Source: an uncultured euryarchaeote | GTDB lineage: Archaea > Thermoplasmatota > Poseidoniia > Poseidoniales > Thalassarchaeaceae | DNA length: 16,958 nucleotides | Direction of reading: 5' to 3' | NCBI GenBank assembly: GCA_937876055.1 | Contig: CALEIW010000132.1 | Location: forward strand, 1-16,958 | Part shown: positions 9,529 through 15,772 of the stretch, in pieces | How the letters are laid out: each line of letters begins with the position of its first letter | Numbering within the stretch: position 1 is the first letter of the stretch | The notes under the pieces: generated by a model | Databases searched by the model: none | Seen by the model: the letters and a program-made list of their open reading frames with translations, nothing else | Told to the model about the DNA's origin: nothing | Translations under genes and position numbers: made by a program

Positions 9529-9544
9529 TTTAGGGAGGCCTAAA
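9529..9544. promoter_or_regulatory. Operator-like inverted repeat 2, overlapping start region and RBS
   Basis: TTTAGG-GAGG-CCTAAA is perfect in both arms and ends 1 nt before the ATG at 9546. It lies between the TATA candidate and the start codon, across the expected transcription start. Its centre supplies GGGAGG (9533-9538), a good Shine-Dalgarno sequence 7 nt from the ATG. A repressor bound here would block transcription initiation. Whether the SD is transcribed depends on the exact start site. Confidence 0.7.
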
Positions 9545-9545
9545 A

Positions 9546-11642
9546 ATGACGCAAAGGACACTGATAGCAACCACACTAATTGGAATAATTCTCTTTTCGA
9601 CTTTAGCCGGTTGTTTAGATTCAGAAGAAGATAAAGATGTAATAATAATCGCATACGAAGTAAAACAAGATTATGAAAATCCTGATGAAAATCCACAAAT
9701 TATGGCTGACTACTTGGCCGCAGAACTTGATATGGATGTAGAACTTTATCCAATCTCTTCAGAAGGAGCTATAATTGAAGCTCTACGATTTGGTAATGCT
9801 CACATCGCATTCATGGATGGAGCTGCAGCATGGATAGGCTGGCAACAGTATGGGCTTGATGCATTAGCCGCTGATCAAAAGTCCGATGGCAGAACATATT
9901 ACAACGCTCATGCAGTTGTTTTGAAAGATTCTGAGATGGCTGCTGCATACTTAGATGATGATGCAACTACAGATCCGTTTTCATTATTGGCAGGTAAGAC
10001 CTCATGTCACACTGGCTGGTTGAAGTCTGCTGGAATGTTGTTACCAATGGGTTTCCTTATCGGGAATGGATATGCAAACGTTGTAGGCGATCCTAATGAT
10101 ATTGAATCACTAAGAAATACTGTAACTAACTTTTTCAATGAAGACGCCAGTATTCCTGACTCTGGAACTACATACTATGGTTATTCTGGCGCAGTAAAGT
10201 GTCTATCTGAGGGTGTTGGAGATGTGGCCTTCGCGAAAGACTCAACAGTTCCAGGTTATTGTGGAAATGAGAATGCTGTTGACAATGAAGCATGGTGTCT
10301 ACCAGAAGATGAATATGTGATGCTTCCTTCCTACGGTTCAGCACCTTCACACCCAGTAATGTATAATCCAGAATTTGTAACAGATGACACAAAGATAAAA
10401 ATTCAAAATGCTCTAGTTGGAATGAAAGACAATGATGAAGGGGCTGCGATTCTTGATTCAGTTCTAGGAACTCCTGGAATTGTCGCAACAGATGCTGCTA
10501 CTCACCTAGGGTCTTATGGTGGATTAATAGAAGATATTCCAGGAATCAATTCGTACTATAGTGATAAATACTCGATAAATGAAACTGTAACTCCTACAAT
10601 TTCAGAGATTAGAATTGCTTTCGAACTGAAAGATGATTACACAGGAAGCCCGGAAGAAAATCCACAAGCTTTAGCAGATTTCATTGCTGCTAAAACTGGT
10701 GTAGAAGTCAAACTATATCCTGTAACTTCAGAAGGTGCAATAATCGAAGCGTTAAGATTCGGTAATGCGGATATTGCATTTATGGATGGAGGTGCTGCAT
10801 GGGTCGGCTGGAAACAATATGGACTATCTACAATGGCTGCTGACATGAAATCTGATGGTAGAACCTACTACAATGCTCATGCATGGGTTCACAAAGATTC
10901 TGAAATGGCTGCGGCCTATCTGGATGATGATGATAGTACTGATCCATTCGCACTACTCGAAGGCAAAACCTCCTGTCACACCGGGTGGTTAAAATCTGCA
11001 GGAATGCTATTACCAATGGGGTACTTGATTTCCAATGGATATGCAGACGTTGTCGGTGATGAAGATGATATCGAATCTCTGAGAGATACTATCCATGCTT
11101 ACTTTAATGAAGATGCAAGTATACCTGACTCTGGAACTACATACTACGGTTATTCTGGTGCTGTAAAATGCCTATCTGAAGGTGTTGGAGATGTAGCCTT
11201 TGCCAAAGATTCAACTGTAGACGGATATTGTGGAAATGAGGATACTAGTCTTAACGAAGATTGGTGTCTTCCACGTGATGAATATGTAGCTTTACCTGCT
11301 TTTGGCCAAGCTCCATCCCACCCAGTAATGTACAATCCTGAAATGATAAATGTTCAAACTAGAACTGCAATTCTGAATGCTCTACTTGCATTGAATAATG
11401 AAATGTATGTCGTGGACTACGAAATGCAAGGTCAAACTTACACTGGATGTTACAATCTAATTACACACCAGCTTGATTCTGAATCTGATGAAAACGCCTG
11501 TGGTGGAAATATTTTGACAAATGTTTTGGGGACCCCTGGTTTGGTAGAAGCAAATACACAGGAACATCTTGGTTCGTACAGTAGTCTTATTGGTTCAATC
11601 CCAGGAATTACTGCATACTTCGATGACAAGTACAGTTCGTAA
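9546..11642 (+). CDS. Two-lobed transferrin-like lipoprotein, substrate-binding component of ABC transporter
   Basis: 698 residues. A signal peptide with lipobox LAGC gives lipid-anchored Cys23 outside the membrane. Two homologous lobes follow (about 32-345 and 354-698). Each fits the PhnD/transferrin class of periplasmic-type binding folds but reads closest to transferrin: GKTSCHTGWLKSAGMLLPMG, TYYGYSGAVKCLSEG and DVAFAKDSTV parallel human [35 protein letters not shown] and DVAFVKHSTI (recalled). Equivalents of the Fe(III) ligands Asp63, Tyr95, Tyr188 and His249 are D91, Y119, Y213, H269 and D414, Y442, Y536, H592. Thr120 is T156/T479, and Lys206 of the human dilysine pair is K231/K554. The anion-binding Arg124 is replaced by Lys160/Lys483. 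Cysteines 154-219 and 477-542 match human 118-194. Capture of Fe(III) with carbonate is the favoured role; phosphonate or phosphate binding is the alternative. ATG 9546 follows a GGGAGG RBS. Confidence 0.9.
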   Translation: MTQRTLIATTLIGIILFSTLAGCLDSEEDKDVIIIAYEVKQDYENPDENPQIMADYLAAELDMDVELYPISSEGAIIEALRFGNAHIAFMDGAAAWIGWQQYGLDALAADQKSDGRTYYNAHAVVLKDSEMAAAYLDDDATTDPFSLLAGKTSCHTGWLKSAGMLLPMGFLIGNGYANVVGDPNDIESLRNTVTNFFNEDASIPDSGTTYYGYSGAVKCLSEGVGDVAFAKDSTVPGYCGNENAVDNEAWCLPEDEYVMLPSYGSAPSHPVMYNPEFVTDDTKIKIQNALVGMKDNDEGAAILDSVLGTPGIVATDAATHLGSYGGLIEDIPGINSYYSDKYSINETVTPTISEIRIAFELKDDYTGSPEENPQALADFIAAKTGVEVKLYPVTSEGAIIEALRFGNADIAFMDGGAAWVGWKQYGLSTMAADMKSDGRTYYNAHAWVHKDSEMAAAYLDDDDSTDPFALLEGKTSCHTGWLKSAGMLLPMGYLISNGYADVVGDEDDIESLRDTIHAYFNEDASIPDSGTTYYGYSGAVKCLSEGVGDVAFAKDSTVDGYCGNEDTSLNEDWCLPRDEYVALPAFGQAPSHPVMYNPEMINVQTRTAILNALLALNNEMYVVDYEMQGQTYTGCYNLITHQLDSESDENACGGNILTNVLGTPGLVEANTQEHLGSYSSLIGSIPGITAYFDDKYSS

Positions 11643-11715
11643 GTTGGAGATCCAAGGATAGGGGGATGAAATGAACTCTCCAATGAAATACGTAACCAGT
11701 CGATAAGACAAAACA

Positions 11716-11790
11716 GTTGGCAGGGGGCGTAATAGCGCCTGACACCTACATTCGAATTCCGTATTCGAACGCAATAGGCCCCCTGTCAAC
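11716..11790. repeat. Inverted-repeat element A, about 75 nt, hairpin-forming
   Basis: The left arm GTTGGCAGGGGGC (11716-11728) pairs with the right arm GCCCCCTGTCAAC (11778-11790) over 13 positions with a single G:T. Inside are a small GGCG/CGCC hairpin and TTCGAA repeated on both sides of TTCCGTA. The terminal arms are shared with element B, and the first inner bases are similar (TAATAGCGCC versus TAACAGCGTC), so A and B look like diverged copies. It could be a non-autonomous mobile or REP-like element, or a structured RNA. Confidence 0.65.
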
Positions 11791-11819
11791 AACCTTAGCC
11801 AATAGCATTGGCAATACCC

Positions 11820-11889
11820 GTTGGCAGGGGGAACTCTAACAGCGTCATATAGAGAGCAATCTGTACACATCACAGGTTCCCCTGTCAAC
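11820..11889. repeat. Inverted-repeat element B, about 70 nt, hairpin-forming
   Basis: The left arm GTTGGCAGGGGGAAC (11820-11834) pairs with the right arm GTTCCCCTGTCAAC (11876-11889), with one G:T and one bulged G. The outer 11 bases of both arms are the same as in element A. The 41-nt interior differs from A except for its first bases. The two copies are in the same orientation, 29 nt apart. Confidence 0.65.
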
Positions 11890-11985
11890 ACCAGGATTAA
11901 ATTGAAAATTATGTTATTTCCTTCAGGACCAACATTGAAAAATCAGTATCCTGAGCAATAGTCAGATAGACAGAGGTTTTGTTCA

Positions 11986-14082
11986 ATGCCGACAAAAAGA
12001 CATTACAAGATACTGGTCATTTGTTATACCATTATCCTGCTTTCTAGCACTTTCTCCGGTTGCTTGAGTGATTCTGAAGAATCAAATAATCAAACAAGAA
12101 CTCCCATTGTTCTAGCATTTGAAGTGTCCGAGGGTATGCTTGAGTCAGAAACTAATCCTGAGATGCTGGCAGATATTCTTACCCAAAACAGTAGATTTGA
12201 TTTTACAATTTATACCGTTGATTCAGAAGCAGCGATACTCGAGGCACTAAGGTTTGGAAATGCCGATATCGCTCTAATGGATAGCGGTGCAGCTTGGATT
12301 GGGTGGAATCAATACGGTTTGCAGGCTTTTGCGGCTGATCAAAAATCAGACGGCAGGACATACTACAATTCTCTCGCTTGGGTTCTCGACGATAGCGATA
12401 TCGCTGAAGCATATTTTGATGATGATCCGCTAACAAATCCATTCTCACTGATGCAAGGCAAAACTTCCTGTCATACGGGTTGGTTACACTCAACAGGAAT
12501 GATGGTTCCAATGGGATTCTTCCTTGGATTAGGGTATGCAAATGTAATTGGCGATCCAAATGATATCGAATCTCTAAGAGATACAATTTTCGAATTCTTC
12601 AACGAAAACTCATCAATTCCGGAACCTGGCACACAATACTATGGGTTTTCAGGTGCTCTAAGATGTCTTTCTGATGGGGCCGGTGAGGTTGCATTTGCGA
12701 AGGATAACACGGTCTCTCAATACTGCACCACAGAAAATGGAAATTATGTTGAAGAGTGGTGTTTGGATGCCTCGAGATATGTTTCTCTCGAACCATTCGC
12801 CAAGACTCCCAGTGATGTTTTCATGACTCATTCTAATTTTGATGACGATTTACTAATCAGTGAACTTACGGATTTTCTAATTGACTTTAGTTCAAACGAG
12901 GATTACAGTGAAATTCTCTACAACACACTAGGCACAAAGGGTGTAGTTTCTACAGATTCTGAATCTCATCTTGGTATATACACACCTCTGGTTTCGAATA
13001 TCCCTGGGATTTCAGCTTATTATACCGATAATGGAAGTGAATCAATAACAATAACAATAGATGAACTAATTGTTGCATTTGAACTAGATGAATCAAAATT
13101 ACAAACCAATAGTGACCCGACCCATTTAGCCGAATTTCTTTCCCTTGAATTAGGAATAAATGTTTCAATTCACTATGTTAATTCTCAATCAGAAATGATT
13201 GAATCAATTGAAACAGGTGAGGCCCACATTGGATTCCTTCCTTCATCTTCTTCTTTAGTTGGATGGAAATTACATAATCTATCAGTTCTAGGAGCAATAC
13301 AAAACAAGGATCAATTGACTCAGCGGTATTCTATGGCCTTAGTCTCAAATTTAGGAGAATTGGCTACAGCAAGTTCAGACAATGAAACTAGCACCGATCC
13401 ATTTGCAATGATGCAGGGAAGAGTGTCTTGCTTCACCGGTTCTCAATCTCCAATCCACACAATTCTTCCTATTCATTATCTAATTGAAAACGGGTATTAT
13501 TCTCCTAATCAAGAAAATGTCGATATAATCGAAACAATACGCGGCTATTTTGGAAATCAATCATCTCTTCTTTCATCCTCAAGTATCCCTGTGGGAGAGG
13601 CAGGTGCGATTAGCTGCCTATCCGAAAATGTAAGTGAAATAGCATTCGTCGGAGAAGATGCACTAGAAGAAAATTGTAATCAGGAAGAACAAGAAAATCA
13701 AGATTGGTGCATGGAAATTGACCAGTACCTATCTTTGGGTCAAGTCGGTGTGTCTCCAAGTGAATCTGTAATGTACAACCCATCGACTCTTGATTCTAGA
13801 AGTAGAGCCGCTATTCTCAACGCCTTAGTTACTTTGAATTATCAGATGTTTCTAGAGAATTATTCTAGACCTGGATTTGGAACATACACTGGTTGTTACG
13901 ATATTTCTACACACAAGGTAAATTCAGATAATAATAGGGAAATCTGTGGTGATGAAATTCTAAACAATATACTCGATGGTACAGGGATTGTTAGAACAAA
14001 TTCACAAGAACATCTTGGCTTGCTATCTGAGGTGGTAAGTGTTGTACCCGGAGCCTATTCATTCTTGCAAGAATCGATATAA
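11986..14082 (+). CDS. Two-lobed transferrin-like lipoprotein paralogue with degenerate metal sites
   Basis: 698 residues, the same length and layout as the preceding lipoprotein. Its signal peptide with lipobox FSGC anchors Cys26. Lobe 1 (about 40-350) keeps D99, Y127 and T164 but has Phe221 for the second Tyr, Asp277 for the His, and His168 at the anion-site Arg/Lys. Lobe 2 (about 358-698) has lost all four ligands: Pro419, Arg447, Glu538 and Glu593. Its anion-site position is Ser488, and the equivalent of the conserved Lys is Gly556. The structural cysteines remain (162-227, 482-544, 564-575, 637-654), so the fold is probably intact. The ATG has an AGAGGT RBS 8 nt upstream. It sits between the intact paralogue and the ABC genes, so it may bind another ligand, act as an accessory or docking lipoprotein, or modulate the partner. 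Similar loss of iron binding in one lobe is known in several eukaryotic transferrins. Confidence 0.85.
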   Translation: MPTKRHYKILVICYTIILLSSTFSGCLSDSEESNNQTRTPIVLAFEVSEGMLESETNPEMLADILTQNSRFDFTIYTVDSEAAILEALRFGNADIALMDSGAAWIGWNQYGLQAFAADQKSDGRTYYNSLAWVLDDSDIAEAYFDDDPLTNPFSLMQGKTSCHTGWLHSTGMMVPMGFFLGLGYANVIGDPNDIESLRDTIFEFFNENSSIPEPGTQYYGFSGALRCLSDGAGEVAFAKDNTVSQYCTTENGNYVEEWCLDASRYVSLEPFAKTPSDVFMTHSNFDDDLLISELTDFLIDFSSNEDYSEILYNTLGTKGVVSTDSESHLGIYTPLVSNIPGISAYYTDNGSESITITIDELIVAFELDESKLQTNSDPTHLAEFLSLELGINVSIHYVNSQSEMIESIETGEAHIGFLPSSSSLVGWKLHNLSVLGAIQNKDQLTQRYSMALVSNLGELATASSDNETSTDPFAMMQGRVSCFTGSQSPIHTILPIHYLIENGYYSPNQENVDIIETIRGYFGNQSSLLSSSSIPVGEAGAISCLSENVSEIAFVGEDALEENCNQEEQENQDWCMEIDQYLSLGQVGVSPSESVMYNPSTLDSRSRAAILNALVTLNYQMFLENYSRPGFGTYTGCYDISTHKVNSDNNREICGDEILNNILDGTGIVRTNSQEHLGLLSEVVSVVPGAYSFLQESI

Positions 14083-14127
14083 GTTATCCGATTCGTGAGA
14101 TAATTTGTTATTACTAAACCCATCAAT

Positions 14128-14168
14128 ACCATATATTGGTTTAGGGCCGCCTAAATTACAAGGGGGCT
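14128..14168 (+). promoter_or_regulatory. Promoter of the ABC transporter genes
   Basis: A TATA-like CATATATT (14130-14137) lies immediately upstream of the third operator-like repeat (14140-14155), predicting transcription start near 14160. An AGGGGG stretch (14161-14166) follows and could serve as ribosome-binding site for a TTG start at 14175. The gap after the upstream lipoprotein gene is about 100 bp, so the ATPase and permease can be transcribed from this promoter as well as by read-through. Confidence 0.55.
14140..14155. promoter_or_regulatory. Operator-like inverted repeat 3 (DtxR/IdeR-type half box)
   Basis: TTTAGG-GCCG-CCTAAA has perfect 6-base arms with the same spacing as the two copies at 9485-9500 and 9529-9544. 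It starts 2 bp after the TATA candidate, so a bound repressor would block polymerase recruitment or initiation. Its presence at both the lipoprotein and transporter promoters suggests a common regulator. Confidence 0.7.
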
Positions 14169-14186
14169 TTGAAGTTGTCCGAGGGT

Positions 14187-14879
14187 ATGGATTCAGAAAA
14201 TCCGATTGTCTCCCTCGAAGATGTAGTAATCGGATATGAAACTGAATCACCCTTAGTCAGTATTCCGAATCTCGAAATATTTCCTGGCGAAATAGTGGCC
14301 ATAGCGGGTCCTTCGGGTATCGGAAAGTCCACTTTACTTGGTACAATTGCGGGACTAATACGTCCGATTTCCGGTTCGATCAAAGTGTGTGGTGCAAAAA
14401 TCCCCTCGAAACCTCTCCGTGGCTCACTTGGGTATATTCCACAAAAATTGGGTTTGGTTCGTCATGCAAGTGTTAGCCACAATGTGATGTTGGGCGCTCG
14501 AGCTGGAACCAGTAATCGGAAGGAGAGGAAAGAACGAGTTACTAATGCCATTGAAAAAATGGGGCTTAAGGAAAAATCAAGAGAACCGATTAGGAGATTG
14601 TCCGGTGGCCAACAGAGAAGAGTCGCAACTGCCAGAACATTGGCCCAGAGACCAAAATTAATTCTAGCGGATGAATTTTTGAGTGAGTTAGACGAAGAAA
14701 CCTTGACGATGGTTTTGGAAAGTGTGAAAAGCTACGTCAAAGAAAATAATTCAGCATTAATCGTTGTCGAGCATGATATTTCTAGAGCCAAGTCAATGGC
14801 GAATCGAATCCTGGTTATTGATGATGGAAGAGTGAATCCATTCATTACCGAACCAAAAGCCATGGTGGTGGATTCATGA
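14187..14879 (+). CDS. phnC: ABC transporter ATP-binding protein, PhnC-like
   Basis: 230 residues from ATG 14187. Numbered from that ATG: Walker A GPSGIGKST (Lys47), Q-loop Gln86, signature LSGGQ (138-142), Walker B LILADE with catalytic Glu163, D-loop SELD, and H-loop His196. All catalytic elements are intact, so it should be an active importer ATPase on the inner face of the membrane. Start choice is uncertain: in-frame TTG codons at 14169 and 14175 would add 6 or 4 residues, and the 14175 one has GGGGG 8 nt upstream. Its stop overlaps the permease start (ATGA), indicating translational coupling. The family resemblance is to phosphonate/phosphite-type ATPases, but the linked binding proteins argue for ferric iron. 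The symbol denotes family only. Confidence 0.85.
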   Translation: MDSENPIVSLEDVVIGYETESPLVSIPNLEIFPGEIVAIAGPSGIGKSTLLGTIAGLIRPISGSIKVCGAKIPSKPLRGSLGYIPQKLGLVRHASVSHNVMLGARAGTSNRKERKERVTNAIEKMGLKEKSREPIRRLSGGQQRRVATARTLAQRPKLILADEFLSELDEETLTMVLESVKSYVKENNSALIVVEHDISRAKSMANRILVIDDGRVNPFITEPKAMVVDS

Positions 14880-15763
14880 AGAAAATAGCAGTAGACGGAG
14901 AAAAGATGGCTTTGGTGCTATTGAGTCTCTTTTTGCTTGCAATTGTAATTCTTAACGGAATGGTGGGCGATTGGGGAAGATTAGCAGGAGGTCCAGACAA
15001 TCTTGTCAGATTCTTCTTTCAGTCTCTTTGGCCACCCGACATGAGCGTTTTAGAGCCTCAAACATACCCTGTTTGCACCGCCCAACCAATTTTCGATTTC
15101 ACTTGCTCAACCGCTTGGAAGGGGGTAATCGAGACACTAAAGATTGCATTTGTTGCGACTGTATTTGGCATGATTGTAACATTACCTTTGTCAGTCATGG
15201 CTTCAAGAAATTTAAGTCCGCGATGGATATCTTACCCTACCCGCTTTCTTATCTCGGCATGCAGGAGTCTTCCAGCATTGATTTGGGCTATTTTCTTGGT
15301 TATTCTAGTCGGCTTAGGTCCATTAGCTGGCGTTCTGGCAATGACAATTTACACCGTAGGATATCTTGGAAAATTACAGTATGAATCAATTGAGGGTTTG
15401 ACAAAAACTCCTTTGGATGCGGCGAATGCAATAGGCTTGAGTCGTTGGGAAGTGGCGATTAATGTGGTTATTCCAGAAGCCGCAAATGATCTAATTTCTC
15501 ACTCGATATTCATGTTTGAATATAATTTCCGTTCTGGTACTGTAATCGGCATTGTCGGTGCAGGAGGGATTGGATATTACATCGATATGTATCTTAGATT
15601 TTTACAATATGACAAGGTATTTGCATACCTGATAATTATCTACATTGTTGTGATAATTATCGACTTTATTTCTATTTATGCAAGGTCCTTCTTTACTGAG
15701 GAAGAATATCTTGTGACTCCGAATTGGAGAGATGTCTTCATTCCATCTTGGACTCGAGATTGA
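14876..15763 (+). CDS. phnE: ABC transporter permease, PhnE-like
   Basis: 295 residues. Membrane helices are visible at about 10-29, 85-108, 121-145, 147-164, around 200-235 and 240-268. The cytoplasmic EAA-type coupling motif is DAANAIGLSRWEVAINVVIP (171-190), where the ATPase docks. RSGTVIGIVGAGGIGYYID is the characteristic PhnE-family segment. The loop after helix 1 (37-80) faces outside and has two cysteines (67 and 77) that may form a disulfide near the lipoprotein docking site. The start overlaps the ATPase stop by 4 nt. It presumably works as a homodimer and moves the ligand delivered by the lipoproteins. Ferric-type permeases (FbpB) are usually a two-fold fused protein, so a PhnE-type half permease for iron would be unusual. 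The symbol denotes family only. Confidence 0.87.
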   Translation: MKKIAVDGEKMALVLLSLFLLAIVILNGMVGDWGRLAGGPDNLVRFFFQSLWPPDMSVLEPQTYPVCTAQPIFDFTCSTAWKGVIETLKIAFVATVFGMIVTLPLSVMASRNLSPRWISYPTRFLISACRSLPALIWAIFLVILVGLGPLAGVLAMTIYTVGYLGKLQYESIEGLTKTPLDAANAIGLSRWEVAINVVIPEAANDLISHSIFMFEYNFRSGTVIGIVGAGGIGYYIDMYLRFLQYDKVFAYLIIIYIVVIIIDFISIYARSFFTEEEYLVTPNWRDVFIPSWTRD

Positions 15764-15772
15764 ACTTGAAAA

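Larger units (their letters stand above)
9420..9545. promoter_or_regulatory. Divergent promoter region of the surface protein and transferrin-like genes
   Basis: This 126-bp gap drives genes on both strands. For the minus gene, an AT-rich AATATTT-type TATA candidate lies at about 9444-9450 (minus strand), roughly 27 nt before ATG 9419, which would give a near-leaderless message. For the plus gene, AACTTATC at about 9511-9518 is the likely TATA element, placing transcription start close to 9541-9546. That TATA candidate is part of a dyad, AGATAA-N5-TTATCT (9503-9519). Two TTTAGG-N4-CCTAAA repeats flank it. A further dyad, TATCGGC-N12-GCCGATA (9452-9477), lies nearer the minus gene. TATA assignments are by eye. 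Confidence 0.55.
11643..11985. other. 343-bp intergenic region with two long imperfect hairpin elements
   Basis: No convincing gene is present. The space between the two paralogous lipoprotein genes holds two related inverted-repeat elements (11716-11790 and 11820-11889), a small perfect hairpin GCCAAT-AGC-ATTGGC (11798-11812) between them, and an AT-rich stretch (about 11896-11920) that could carry the promoter of the next gene. An AGAGGT ribosome-binding site (11972-11977) lies 8 nt before ATG 11986. No TTTAGG-N4-CCTAAA operator occurs here, unlike at the neighbouring promoters. Confidence 0.7.

Noticed and set aside
11716..11889. Integron attC recombination sites, because the arms start with GTTGGC and end with TCAAC
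   Set aside because: The attC pattern is RYYYAAC at the left end and GTTRRRY at the right end; here the order is reversed and the TGTCAAC end does not fit RYYYAAC. No integrase or cassette array is present.
11716..11889. CRISPR array
   Set aside because: There are only two copies, each an inverted repeat with its own unrelated core; no regular repeat-spacer pattern and no cas genes.
11923..11954. Dyad TCAGGA-N20-TCCTGA upstream of the second lipoprotein gene as an operator
   Set aside because: Six-base arms with a long spacer occur easily by chance, and the motif is not repeated at any other promoter in the window.
9546..15763. Reading the region simply as a phosphonate transport operon (phnD-phnD-phnC-phnE)
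   Set aside because: The permease and ATPase fit that label by family, but the lipoproteins carry a complete transferrin ligand set, two lobes and the transferrin disulfide, and the promoters carry DtxR-type repeats. Kept only as the alternative hypothesis.
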